DNA of 64,000 nt from Scolanthus callimorphus (Eukaryota; Cnidaria; Anthozoa; Actiniaria; Edwardsiidae), in assembly GCA_033964015.1 (NCBI GenBank), contig CM066915.1, positions 12,981,573-13,045,572 of the forward strand, written 5' to 3'. This document shows, one piece after another, positions 40,681-51,760 of the stretch. The notes beneath the pieces were generated by a model, which searched no databases, was not told the origin of the DNA, and worked only from the letters and a program-made list of their open reading frames with translations. The first letter of the stretch is position 1. Each line of letters starts with the position of its first letter. Position numbers and translations under genes: made by a program.

Positions 40681-42130
40681 CGGTGGCCCATAAGTGCACT
40701 CCGAATTTTAATTCATCCTCCGAACTTTAATTCTCACCCTTCTTTCTCACTCCGAAAGTTATTTTCTCACTGCGAATGTTATTTTCTCACTCCGAAGTTA
40801 TTTTCTCACTCCGAATGTTATTTTCTCACTCTGATGCTCACTGCGAATGTTATTTTCTCACTCCGAAAGTTATTTTCTCACTGCGAAAGTTATTTTCTCA
40901 CTCCGAAAGTTATTTTCTCACTGCGAAAGTTATTTTCTCACTCCGAAAGTTATTTTCTCACTCTGAAAGTTATTTTCTCACTCCGAAAGTTATTTTCTTA
41001 CTCCGAAAGTTAAGTTCTCACTCCGAATGTTAAGTCCACTCCGAAAGTTATTTTCTTCACTCGGACGAGTTATATTTTCTCACTCCGCTGTTGATCGTGT
41101 GGATAGCTGTTGATAGGTGATGATGATTAGGATAGCTGTTGATAGTGTGGATAGATGATGATAGTGTGGATAGCTATTGATGGTGTGGATAGATGATGAT
41201 GGTGTGGATAGGTTGTGACGGTGTGGATGGCTATTGATGGTGTGGATAGGTGATAATTATTAGGATAGCTGTTGATAGTGTGGATAGATGATGATGGTGT
41301 GGATAGGTGGTGACGGTGTGGATAGCTATTAATGGTGTGGATAGGTGATGATGATTATTAGGATAGCTGTTGATAGTGTGGATAGATGATGATAGTGTGG
41401 ATTGGTGTGAATAGGTGGTGACGGTGTGGATAACTGTTGATAGTGTGGATAGATGTTGATGTGGATAGATGATAGTGTGGATGACTGTTGATAGTGTGGA
41501 TAACTGTTGATAGATGATGATAGTGTGGATGGCTGTTGATAGTGTGGATAGCTGTTGACAGTGTGGCCGGATAGCTGTTGATAGTGTGGATAGATGATGA
41601 TAGTGTGGATAGGTATATACAGATGTTATAATAACGGGTGCCAACATCATACACTTCCGGTTGGGTACGTACCAACCGAGAAATCGCGATCACCCGAACG
41701 ATCTGTATTGATGACCAATCTCGGGCTCAGGGCTTGAGCAATTGACCGAGAGAGGCCCAGGCCTAATTTCGCGAGTGAGAAAATAACTTTCGGATTGAGA
41801 AAATAACTTTCGGAGTGAGAAAATAACTTTCGGAGTGAGAAAATAACTTTCGGAGTGAGAAAATAACTTTCGCAGTGAGAAAATAACTTTCGGAGTGAGA
41901 AAATAACTTTCGCAGTGAGAAAATAACTTTCGCAGTGAGAAAATAACATTCGCAGTGAGAAAATAACATTCAGAGTGAGAAAATAACATTCGGAGTGAGA
42001 AAATAACATTCGGAGTGAGAAAATAACTTTCGGAGCGAGAAAAAACATTCGAAGTGAGAAAGTAACCTTCGGGGTGAGAATTAAAGTTCGGATTATGAAT
42101 TAAAATTCGGAGTGCACTTATGGACCACCG
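40681..42130. mobile_element. Nested foldback element with TCACTCCGAAAGTTATTTTC arrays
   Basis: Ends CGGTGGCCCATAAGTGCACT and AGTGCACTTATGGACCACCG are inverted, with TAATTA on both outer sides (a 6-bp or TA duplication). Both arms consist of ~20-bp tandem units, TTATTTTCTCACTSCGAAAG (40745-41035) and the inverse (41770-42060). The loop is the minisatellite at 41085-41640. Open frames here are repeat translations. Confidence 0.75.
41085..41640. repeat. Degenerate GTGTGGATAGCTGTTGATA minisatellite
   Basis: About 30 imperfect alternations of GTGTGGATAG with CTGTTGATA, ATGATGATA or GTGACG fill the loop of the foldback element. A higher-order period of roughly 130-150 bp is suggested by recurrence of GATTAGGATAGCTGTTGA. 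The long minus-strand frames (41231-41693) merely translate the repeat. Confidence 0.8.
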
Positions 42131-42140
42131 TAATTAATAG

Positions 42141-42790
42141 TTACCGTTTTTCCCATGAATGGATTCTTGCTTACAAAAAACATTTTCGATCCAAATATGG
42201 GTTTTGCGCAAAACCCATAAATGGTTACCGTTTTCCATGAATGGATTATTGCTTACAAAAAACATTTTCGATCCAAATATGGTTTTGCGCAAAACCCATA
42301 AATGGTTACCGTTTTCCCATAAATGGATTATTGCTTACAAAAACATTTTCGATCCAGATTGGGTTTTGCGCAAAACCCATAAATGGTTACCGTTTTCCCA
42401 TGATGGATTATCGCTTACAAAAAACATTTCGATCCAAATATGGGTTTTGCGCAAAACCCATAAATGGTTACCGTTTTCCTATGAATGGATTATATCGCTT
42501 ACAAAAAACATTTTCGATCCAATATGGGTTTTGCGCAAAACCCATAAATGGTTACCGTTTTCCTATGAATGGATTATATCGCTTACAAAAAACATTTTTT
42601 TCGATCCAAATATGGGTTTTGCGCAAAACCCATAAATGGTTACCGTTTTCCCATGAATGGATTATCGCTTACAAAAAACATTTCGATCCAAATATGGGTT
42701 TTGCGCAAAAACCATAAATGGCTACCGTTTTCCTATGAATGGATTATCGCTTACAAAAACCATTTCGATCCAAATTTCGATTTTACGGAC
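42141..42790. repeat. 82-bp tandem array with a perfect 18-bp palindrome per unit
   Basis: About eight units of ~82 bp, each with GGGTTTTGCGCAAAACCC, CATAAATGGTTACCGTTTTC and CATTTTCGATCC. The three frames are all partly open because unit lengths vary by one or two bases. Confidence 0.85.
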
Positions 42791-43888
42791 AATGGTTCCA
42801 TTTTCCCATGAAAGGATTATGACTTGCAAAGAGATTGGATTCAACGTTATCAGCGATTAAGATTGGTTGTGTTTCAAACGATGCGGATGGTTTGTGCATT
42901 CCCATAAAGAGGATGTTGCTTCTTAGCTTAAAACAATCTGGATTCAAGAGAGCGTTCATGAATACCATTGATGGTTTGTTGCCACTTAAGTAAACACAAA
43001 ATACAAGACGGTGCAGCTCAATGTTTATTCTCGAAAAGTCGTCTCTTCGTCTTATTGAAATTGACGCGACGTTTCAAACAATTCGGCCAAAAATTCATCA
43101 ACGGCAAAAACTCTACATGCGCAGATTTGAGATTTAAAAACCGCTCCTAAAAGCTTGATCTTCCATCCTTCAAGTGTTAAAAGTACACTGTTAAAAGTTT
43201 AGGGTGTTAGGTAACACTTTGTAGTGGTGCTAGAAAAACACCATGTAGGCGGTATCTTGTAGGTGTTACATTAACACATTAACACACAATTGGTGTTAAG
43301 AGCGCTCGTCTGTAAATATCAACTCGCGAAATCGCTCAAACTTCATCTACCTCTACCTCTAGTGGATCTATAACTTCTGTGAAAATTTTAGTTCGATCAG
43401 AAAATATTTTAGGAGAACGGGGGCCGAGTTGAATCACTCGCTGACTGCCGATTTTGAGGCCCGTTTTCGCATTTTCTGCCGTACTTCAAAAGTCAACAAA
43501 ATTCTAATGCTCGCACTTACCAATCAAATTATAACTACATTAAATCAAAAGAATAGACTCTGCTTGCCATTCTGAAGGAACGTGACATCAATAGTAAAAT
43601 ACTGAATATTGTACGTTTTTTTTAATCATTTTTTTAATTTTTTACTTGATTCCCGGGCTTAATTTCGAGCGCTTATTCTCCGATGTAACCCGGAAATCAG
43701 TTGACTTGAATTGCCATTCCCGAGAGTAATGCTTGAGGTCCGCATTTGTCAAATAATATTTTTGGACCAGGCAAAATGAAAAGTTTTAGCGCGCCTACGA
43801 TGAGCCCATTCGAAGACTAATAGTGACATCTTCAAGACACCTCGATCACGTAGTACTTTTAAATTTTATCACCTTATTTCAGGCGACC

Positions 43889-43965
43889 AGGGCTAGCCTA
43901 GTGGATAGGATGCTTGCCATTGAATGATGAGTATCGCACCCGAGAGTTCGAGTCACTGCTGCAGC
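43889..43965 (+). repeat. tRNA-like segment (SINE head or tRNA pseudogene)
   Basis: TAGCCTAGTGG (43894-43904) fits the A box and GAGTTCGAGTC (43944-43954) the B box, spaced as in tRNA genes. The acceptor stem does not pair convincingly, so a functional tRNA is unlikely. It lies within the 4.2-kb element. Confidence 0.5.
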
Positions 43966-44713
43966 GTCAGGTGCTTTTTCTTTTTCCCCATCTATGGAAC
44001 AGTGTAATGGGTTTAGCTCCTTAACCCATAGTTAGTGTAACAGCTTTTTCCCATTTGCTTTGAATGCGGTTTTTACGGAAAAAAACTTTTACATCCAATG
44101 GTTTTCAAAGATACCATAAACAAATTGTACTATTTTATGTAAAACCCATGATGTGTTTGCTTCATAATCCTTATTTTTGTGATTGCTTTAAAATGGATTT
44201 TGCACAGTAACATTTCCGCGCATTAAGTTTATTGTGAAAAACCTTCAAAAAATAAGAATGATAAAAATCCACATTTTTCCAATTTATTGTAATGGATTTC
44301 ACATACTTACGCATTTTACATTTAACGTTTTTAATCGGAAACCATGTTGAAATATGCAAAAACGCTTGTATTTTGCTGTAAACCCATTCGAATTATAACT
44401 AACCAAGTGTTTTTTTTGTAAAACCCATGAATGGATTTGGTTCTCCAAACCCATTCATGTTTTGAATGGTTTTTCCAACAAAAACCACCCAAAAAACCAT
44501 TATGTTTTTAGGAATGTTTTCCTGTGATTATTAGGAGTATCGAAAACAAAAGACCTGGAATTCTGCTTCACCATAGTATTATGGTATCACTCTTTCATGA
44601 TACCTATCAGTCCAGTTCTAACCGCCTTAACCCAGTTAGTGAAACAGAAGATTTTCCATTCCATTGTTTCACGGAAAAAATGCGACCGATAGACTATATG
44701 GAAACCAGGCCTT

Positions 44714-45261
44714 AAGGCTGGTTTCCATATAGTCGTATATGTCGTATCTGTCTCATCAGTTGACCGTGAAACAATAGAAATTGGAATTATTCTTTTGTTT
44801 CACTGTTGACTGATGAGACACGACTATATGGAAACCAGCCTTTAGGGATTAGACAAATGTGCTGAAAGCAACATTGAGGTCACTGGCATCATTGAGGCCA
44901 CTGGCATCCTGCAAAAGATTAAATTGTTTGCAAATATTATTGCTGCTTTTAAGCCGGCACATGTATTATATATCATTTAAGCCTACAGAGTTTCCATATA
45001 GTCTTATCTGTCGTATCTGTCGTATCAGTCAACCGTGAAACAAAAGAAGAATTCCAATTTCCATTGTTTCACGGTCGACTGATGCGACCGATAAGACTAT
45101 ATGGAAACCAGGTCTTAAGGCTGGTTTCCATATAGTCGTATATGTCGTATCTGTCTCATCGGTCGACCGTGAAACAATAGAAATTGGAATTATTCTTTTT
45201 GTTTCACGGTTCACTGATGAGACAGATACGACAGATACGACTATATGGAAACCAGCCTTTA
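44714..45261. mobile_element. Triplicated hairpin MITE GGTTTCCATATAGTC
   Basis: Three inverted-repeat units (44714-44843, 44988-45116, 45117-45261) have ends AAGGCTGGTTTCCATATAGT and the inverse, with GTTTCACGGTCGACTGATG-like stems. The unrelated flank TTAGGGATTAGACAAATGTG and GCTGAAAGCAACATTGAGG is duplicated after units 1 and 3, so a ~400-bp segment was locally duplicated after insertion. Confidence 0.75.
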
Positions 45262-45336
45262 GGGATTAGACAAATGTGCTGAAAGCAACATTGAGGCCAC
45301 TGGCATCCTGCAAAAGAATTAAATTGTTTGCAAATA

Positions 45337-45690
45337 TTATTGCTTGGCGGGCAACTGCGCTTGAATAGTCGGCATTGGTTGCATTTGTGGCTGTGAGTAA
45401 GGATAAGTTGCGCGCCGTTGAGAATCGCTGCACCACCTAAACCCGAATTGGTGCTGTAACTTCCGATATTCGTTGTCATACAACAAAGACCGAGGCGAGT
45501 GTGTAATTCTCCAGCAATTCTGCTACCTTGATCGTGTATGCCAAATAGTCCGCCACCGCGGAATCGCCCAGTTTTCCTGTTTTCATCAGCGTGTTCATTA
45601 TCCGCGAATAGTTCCCATAAGCTTCACGGCTTGCTTCCACAGAAGCGCAATGTAAAGTATAATTTTTGAACCAAGCGCACATTTGTAAGT
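45337..45690 (-). pseudogene. Retroelement Gag-like C-terminal fragment
   Basis: The minus strand reads YGNYSRIMNTLMKTGKLGDS...LAYTIKVAELLENYTLASV, then, after a frame change near 45478, EYRKLQHQFGFRWCSDSQ and a Pro/Gln-rich tail ending at a stop (45337). The block order fits the C-terminal half of the Gag-like protein whose N-terminal half is at 29106-29540. A partial, frame-broken copy; its left boundary is the duplicated MITE flank. Confidence 0.45.
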
Positions 45691-45852
45691 CAAAATTGTA
45701 AAACTAAAAAGATGTCGTTCCAGTTTTATGAATTTCAATACAACTTCTCATGTAAATAGTTAGTCGCTTTTTAATAATCATATAGTTTTTAGAATAGTAT
45801 TTTCAGTATCAATAGTTATATATCAATTTTATAGTACATTTATATTTATTAT

Positions 45853-46811
45853 TAATATATAGATTTAGCCACTGGCTAAAAGCGGAGCTCCTGGTTATAA
45901 AATTTTCTGTGTGAATTAGAGGGATTCCCATGTGTACATGGTTTACATGGTTGCTTTAGAGTCTTCCCTTCACGAGATATTAATTTTTCAAGCATAGATG
46001 ACGTCATCGATGACGTCACATCACGTGACCACTTCATTTCGTTCATCTGGTGACCTAGACTACACTACCAAAGTTTGGTTGTTTTAGAGTCTTCCCTTCA
46101 CGAGATATTGATTTATCAAGCATAGATGACGTCATCGATGACGTCACATCACGTGACCACATCATTTCACTCACCTGGTGACCTAGACTACACTACCAAA
46201 GTTTGGTTGTTGTAGAGTCTTCCCTTCACGAGATATTGATTTTTCAAACACAGATGACGTCATCGATGACGTCATATCACGTGACCACCTCATTTCACTC
46301 TTCTGGTGGCCTAGACAACACAACCCAAGTTTGGTTGTTTAGAGTCTTCCCTTCACGAGATATTGATTTTTCAAGCATTGATGACGTCATCGATGACGTC
46401 ACATCACGTGACCACTTCAGTTCGCTCATCTGGTGACCTAGACTTCACTACCCAAGTTTGGTTGTTTTAGAGTCTTGCTCTCATGAGATATTCATTTTTG
46501 AAGCATAGATGACGTCATCGATGACGTCATATCACGTGACCACTTCATTTCGCTCACCTGGTGACCTAGACGACACTACCAAAGTTTAGTTGTTTTAGAG
46601 AGTTCCCTTCACGAGATATTAATTTTTCAATCACTGATGACGTCATCGATGACGTCACATCACGTGTCCGTGCTACAGCACCCCCCTTGTGGCATAGACA
46701 AAATATCCCAAGTATGGTTGTCTTAGCATGTTTCCTTGAGGAGATATAATTTTTTCTTTGCATACCACAGGGTTTCCATGTGTACACGGACGGACGGCAT
46801 ACGCTATAGGT
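45853..46811 (-). mobile_element. CRE-repeat element copy B, tail half (split by hAT element)
   Basis: It reads leftward and ends in the TTTAGCCAGTGGCTAAA palindrome (~45863-45879). Six tandem units of ~126 bp carry the core TGACGTCATCGATGACGTCA, a perfect 20-bp palindrome, adjoining a TCACGTG E-box. The other half is at 53237-53495: joining the halves at CTATAGGT reproduces the continuous sequence of copies A and C. The open frames read SSIDDVIDDVTSRDH because the palindrome lacks stops. Confidence 0.8.
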
Positions 46812-46840
46812 CAGAAGCTCATAAGTAGGAGCGTGCATCC

Positions 46841-47059
46841 CAATCGTACCCAGAGCCCGTCATCTTTTGGCCAGCGGCAAAGATTCAGGGCTCTGGGGGA
46901 ATCGATTTTTTTAAAACCCAGATTCTGGGTTTCCGGTTTGATTGTTGTATGAAAGTTCGTTACGTTTTTGGCCTACTACGCATGCTCACAAATCGGATTC
47001 CCCCAGGGCCCTGAATCTTGCCGCTGGCCAAAAGATGACGGGCTCTGGGTACGAGGTTG
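46841..47059. mobile_element. Mutator-like MITE with 9-bp duplication, second family member
   Basis: Ends CAATCGTACCCAGAGCCCGT and ACGGGCTCTGGGTACGAGGTTG are inverted over ~65 bp. CGTGCATCC is repeated at 46832-46840 and 47060-47068. The ends and duplication length match 6872-7099, though the interiors differ. It lies inside the hAT TIR. Confidence 0.8.
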
Positions 47060-47068
47060 CGTGCATCC

Positions 47069-48316
47069 CACGTAATGGGTACACGCGCGCAGAACGAGTG
47101 CGCATGCGTACGCGCCTTCCCGCCAAGATTTGAAAATAACTGTTTCGTGATAGCTGTGGTTTCAGAGCCAACAAAACTGCAAAAAATAAGAAAACTACTA
47201 AAAAAATAAGCTCCAAACTTGGTGAATAGCAAGATTATTATGTTTTGCTTGTTTTGTGAGTTTAACTTTTTATAATTTTCTTTAACATTTTTATTTTCGG
47301 CATTTGAACCGAGAAACCTCGTAGTGGCATCGGGACGGCTGTGGTTTTGGTATGTTTTGTTGTTGATAAGATACGTAAGAGGGCAAAATCACCCCAATCC
47401 TCGGCAAAAACAGTCAGGATGCAGTGAGAAACCAGCATGGGATCAGTTCTTGGCTTGGTATTCGACACAGAAACGAAGTGAAAACCCGATGTTGTCAATT
47501 TTCGTGAGATGCAAAGTCAAAATTCCCGGTCCGAATGATGAAACCGTCAAGATTTTTTCGTTCTCGAAGATTTAGAAAATACGAAGTACCAAATCATAAA
47601 CCGTGTACACTTTGCCAAACAATGAGGGATAAAAGTTTAAAGATAAACCCATGTACTGTCCTCCAAATTCACTACCTTCAGATGACAAGGTACGTGAACA
47701 CTTCGTGATTTTGATCGCAAAAAGCGAGGCACCAAAACACATTTCATTTTGATATTAGAAATAAAATAATCACTGTATTATTCTGCTAAATAAACTTGAA
47801 CACGAATCAATTTCCTTCTGATATTAGAAATAAAATAATCACTGTATTATTCTGCTAAATGAGCTTGAACACGAATCAATTTCCTACTTCATTAATACGA
47901 TCTAGTTTTGGCTGGTTTCTTTCAGGGTTGATATAAAAATGACACGAAAAAAATCGATTGACACATGGTCGCTTTATATGTTTTACATGCTTGAAACAGA
48001 AATGTATAGTCCCAAGTAAACTTAGTTTGTGTGGGGGCAATGTGAGAAAGTTATAGAACATCTATAGAATACATTTTTAACCTGGTGCCTATTCACATTC
48101 GTAAGCAACTGTAATGTATGATTTCGCCAATTACAAGGCATCTACTACAACAATTATTGCTTCAATTTTTTAAATTTATTTTTGAATACTACTCAGTGAC
48201 ATACCTCAGTACACCGGATCATGTGATCCTGCAGAGCCACTTTTCATATAAGCTCCACTCTTGATTTTATAAAATCACACCTGCATACCACATTTTATAG
48301 ACTTCAATCCTTTTTT
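47069..48316. other. hAT interior: no supported gene; 69-bp tandem duplication
   Basis: At 47752-47888 a 69-bp unit starting GATATTAGAAATAAAATAAT is duplicated with two or three differences. An 83-codon plus-strand frame (47324-47575) and the following CTLCQTMRDKSLKINP stretch look faintly protein-like; a decayed BED-type finger is possible but unproven. Confidence 0.35.
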
Positions 48317-48433
48317 TTAAAGGCCCATCACCAACCAAGAGCCTTTGCGGACTCTTAGCCAATCAGAGCACCCGAAAAACAATGGATCAAAACAAAAGAA
48401 AACAGGGCACAAAGGTTGGCAATGGGCCTTTAA
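48317..48433. mobile_element. 117-bp MITE, TTAAAGGCCCAT ends
   Basis: TTAAAGGCCCATCACCAACC and GGTTGGCAATGGGCCTTTAA are inverted, one mismatch. TTAA is at both ends. It contains the AGCCAATCAGAGCAC box common to small elements in this window. Confidence 0.75.
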
Positions 48434-49542
48434 GAGTTTGAATCATAAAACAAGCACAAGTGTACCACTCTAGAGAGTTGATCAGTTGAACTATAATGTA
48501 TACAAGTTTTTTTTTTTTGAAGTGGGCAATTCCAGAAAATATATGTGCCCTGGAGAGATGAGCTGCACTAGTTTTTTTACCCCTTCCCCCCCCCCCCCCC
48601 CCCCCACCATGCATCCAGAATTTCCAAAATGGCTTATCCCCCCCACCCCCCAATGCATATATAATCCCGGTGCATGTAGCATTCCTGAGAGGTTAAACTA
48701 ACTTTCAGCTCTGAGAGCCCCCATGCAGACAGAATTCCGAGCTTGAAAAACCCCCCTAAGATTCAGAATTTCAGAATGCCACCCATCCAAGGGATACATA
48801 TATTTCCTGGAATTGCCCAATATATGACACTTCAAACTCTGAAGGTTGCCTTTAATGCAAAGTACTTTAACATGAATACTAAAATTTGCAAAAATTGTAG
48901 GGACTGCAGAGCTGGGAGAGGGGGGGGGGCTTATGACTAATTAATGTTAGTAGAAACCCACTTGCATACTGCCACCAATCCTGTAATCTGATTGGCTCCG
49001 CTACTCACTATCTACGTAATAGATAGCAAGTAACGAAAATGCTAGCACAAAACTCTCTAAAACCATGAAAATAAATAACAACTCCAAGATAGTATGCTAG
49101 TGGGATTCTACTAAAACAATTAGACTACTCATTCTTGTTTTCTATGAGTCAAATAGTCAACTCCATGCTACGCACCTCATTAACTAACTATTGAATCATA
49201 GAAAACTTGAACTCATAGTCTAATTGTTAAATATCAGCAACCACTATATGAACCTGTCCAGTTTAATAAATTTACAAGCACAAATTCTATTATTGGCATT
49301 TTGTTGACATCATGAAGCCTGCTATCTGATTGGCTTTCCACTACTCACTACATATCTCTCACAATGTGAGAGTAAGAAACATTCTGATTGGCTCAATTAC
49401 ACTGCTTAAAAATTTGAATTAACAAAATGTTTATCTTACTAAGTGCAAATCAGCCAAAAACTATCCGACAGCCAAATAGTTATTAATAAAATTTTGATTT
49501 GAAAAGGCCCTACTCATGAGTCAATCAGTCAACTCAGCTTGA
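48434..49542. other. C-run region and AT-rich stretch, no gene
   Basis: Near 48.58-48.66 kb are long C runs with CAATGCATATATAAT, resembling other C-run elements here. At 48.97-49.42 kb ATCTGATTGGCT and TACTCACTA motifs recur, probably decayed MITEs. The frames at 48387-48701 only translate C/G runs. Confidence 0.4.
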
Positions 49543-49544
49543 TA

Positions 49545-49800
49545 CAGCCGATTGCGTTTGAGCGTTTTACCCTAACAGTTCGCACGTTATGTTTGAACGT
49601 TTGAAAGTTGCGTTTCTAAGATGAATACGAGACGTTTCTATGGCGTACCAAAGAGTTCTGTCCTCTCTGATTGGTCAGTGAAAAATACACATGGCGGTTG
49701 CCCTTGGAAACGTTCAACTTTTTGTCTCACAACGCAACTTTCAAACGTTCAAACATAACGTGCAAACAATTAGGGTAAAACGCTCAAACGCAATCGGCTG
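49545..49800. mobile_element. Tc1/mariner-like MITE
   Basis: Ends CAGCCGATTGCGTTTGAGCG and the exact inverse are flanked by TA (49543-49544, 49801-49802). Arms of ~80 bp continue through AACGTTCAAACATAACG with few mismatches, meeting around a 100-bp centre. At 256 bp it has no coding capacity. Confidence 0.85.
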
Positions 49801-50041
49801 TATACCTTGTTAGCTGTCTTGACTATTGGCTCATAGGAAATAGTCTAATTGTAAAAATGGAAAACATAATCTAAAAACATAATCTAATTTATTTGTAATT
49901 ATAACATTGGCCATTCAAATTCAAATGTTTATTTTGAGAACTATTTAGCTGCCAAGCAATTAAATATAATTTTGTGTTTTTTAGTAAGATAAACATTTGC
50001 CAATTCAGATTCTTATTTAATTAGGGTTTACATGAGCCTAC

Positions 50042-50440
50042 ATAGACCTTTATCACGCAATATTGATTATTAATATATAATAGTTATCCGAAAATGAAAT
50101 CTAGTATTCAATTCTACACATCCGTATTAGTAAAATTGCAAAGTTTGGTGAAGATTGCTTCAATACTGACTGAGATATGAATTTTCAAAACTTCGTATTC
50201 TGGCTTATTTTTTAACAAGAAATGTATGGGAAAATAAATCGAAACGAGGCTGGACGGGCATCGATGCCCGTCCAGCCTCGACTTGACGTATTTGCCCATA
50301 CATTTCTTTGTAAAAAGTAAGTCAGAATAGGAAGTTTTGAAAATTCATATCTCAGTCAGTTTTCAAGTAATTCTTTTGAAACTTTGCATTTTACTAATAC
50401 GGATGTGTATTGGACCAGATAACTATTGATAATATTCATG
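50042..50440. mobile_element. Foldback MITE, copy 2
   Basis: Same family as 15111-15489. Its centre is a perfect palindrome (GGCTGGACGGGCATCGATGCCCGTCCAGCC, 50250-50279). The right outer end is degraded. Confidence 0.75.
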
Positions 50441-51562
50441 CATCTCCGTTGTCCCATCTATGTGTTAGTGCTAAATCTAATTCAGAGAATAAGTTCTCCA
50501 GTCTATTCAGATCCATGACAAATGCAAATTGCATACCAGTCAACCGAAATATTCAGTCTTGTCCCTCATGTGTCAGGTAAATACAGAAAATATATGAAAA
50601 CTCCAGAGTGACAATGCAGGTGAAATACAGTAAATGTATGAACATATTCACAACCACTTTGTGGGTGACAGGCTTCAAAATCTTGTGACACCTGCCTAAT
50701 GTGGGTGACTTGACAGCTATGAAATTGCTTACAGATGCCACATTGATGTTATCAATCAATATCATTCTTGATGGTATCATGGCACAGGCAACAATTCTCT
50801 GCAATCACTGCATAGACTACCACTGGAAATCAGCCAAACTACACTTCCCATACATTTCTCTGCCATGGATGCAGCAGCAGACATGTAACAAGACCCTACC
50901 ATTTCCAAGTAGTTGATATAACATTCATGTAAAATGCCTGTGACTTTCAAGGACAGGCTGTGGAGTGAGCTAGCCATAAGCCGCTGACCAGGGCACATCA
51001 TTCTTTTTTTAAACCACCCGCACTTTGTTGAAACTTTTATTTTGCTACACCCACACTGCACTTCACTAAAGCCCATAAGAATCTTCAAGATAGAAGGAGA
51101 TGGGCCCATATGGAAGAAGAAGAACGTTCTTCGGAGTTCAAGAGTGCATTACTGGTATGAAAACCACTCAGCTGTTGTTATCCTGAGTGGCATGACATTT
51201 TGTTTTGTTGGCTATATACTGAAGACATTGTAGTCACGGACAGCCATCAAAAGAGTGAACGTAACTCTCTCATCTGGCAAGAAATCATGCAGTCTGGCAA
51301 TGAACACGTGTAGCTAAATATTTGTAGTCTTCCACAAGATTAAAGACTAAAATGAAAAACAGAAATGATAAAGATAGAACCAACACCACACTGGATTAAA
51401 TGTGCTATGCCAAAATTCTCTATGACACCAATCGACTTTAACCACCATCCACAGAAATGCTTTAAAGAATCAAAGTATTATCATGAATACAATTCTATCA
51501 GTATCGAAGTTTCACTTCTGTCGCGGTAACCCTTGCCATTTATCATCTCTTTTCAAGATCAA
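50441..51562. other. hAT interior, possible 3' untranslated region, no gene supported
   Basis: Frames on both strands (50701-50916 +, 50777-51109 -) have no motif. The base composition is more even than in surrounding repeats, so it may be an untranslated exon of the candidate minus-strand transcript starting near 51.75 kb. Confidence 0.3.
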
Positions 51563-51760
51563 TCACTGCAAATCGTCAGCTGTTAGAAAGATTCAATAAA
51601 AAATGCATCCTTGCCTACCTTGAGAATTCTTCGTTGTAGCTGAAGATGCTGCATTGGCAAAGAAACTGCCAATAAGTGCGACTAAAAGGCCGCCATCTTG
51701 TAATTTTCTGCTGTCTCGATTTCGCGCATGCGCACTCATTCTGCGCGCGTGTACGTAATG
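51563..51760 (-). other. Candidate promoter and first exon (minus strand)
   Basis: TGCGCATGCGCG (~51725), an NRF1-type palindrome, and CAAGATGGCGGCC (~51700) resemble metazoan promoter and start motifs. An ATG at ~51738 opens a frame with the hydrophobic stretch GGLLVALIGSFFANAASSAT and a GTAGGC donor near 51627. The ATG inside AAGATGGCGG itself stops after four codons. The nearest downstream acceptor would leave an implausibly short 39-bp intron, so the gene model is weak. Confidence 0.25.

Larger units (their letters stand above)
40364..44526. mobile_element. 4.2-kb element with CACAGG ends and ACCATAATGGTT sub-repeats
   Basis: Left end CACAGGGAAAAATTCCTAAA; right end, inverted, CACAGGAAAACATTCCTAAA. 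ATT is adjacent on both outer sides. Subterminal regions are rich in AAACCATTTATGGTTT palindromes and AAAACCCATNAATGG motifs. It contains a nested foldback (40681-42130), an 82-bp tandem array (42141-42790) and a tRNA-like segment (43889-43965). No transposase was recognised. It starts 22 bp after the SLC25 exon 2 donor, so the splice site survived by a narrow margin. Confidence 0.65.

Noticed and set aside
41231..41693. His/Ser/Thr-rich minus-strand frames (LSTLSTAIHTIIIYPH)
   Set aside because: Translation of the degenerate GTGTGGATAG minisatellite.
40776..42048. Long open frames such as SHSESYFLTPKVIFSLRKLF
   Set aside because: Pure translation of the ~20-bp tandem units in the foldback arms, present in several frames and both orientations.
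41085..42060. CRISPR-like array from regularly spaced repeats
   Set aside because: Repeats are directly adjacent with no unique spacers, and the DNA is eukaryotic.
42159..42811. Frames repeating FCAKPINGYRFPM
   Set aside because: Translation of the 82-bp array in all three frames.
43160..43290. GTGTTA/TAACAC-rich stretch as a regulatory cluster
   Set aside because: Imperfect short inverted motifs typical of a decayed MITE; ends not definable.
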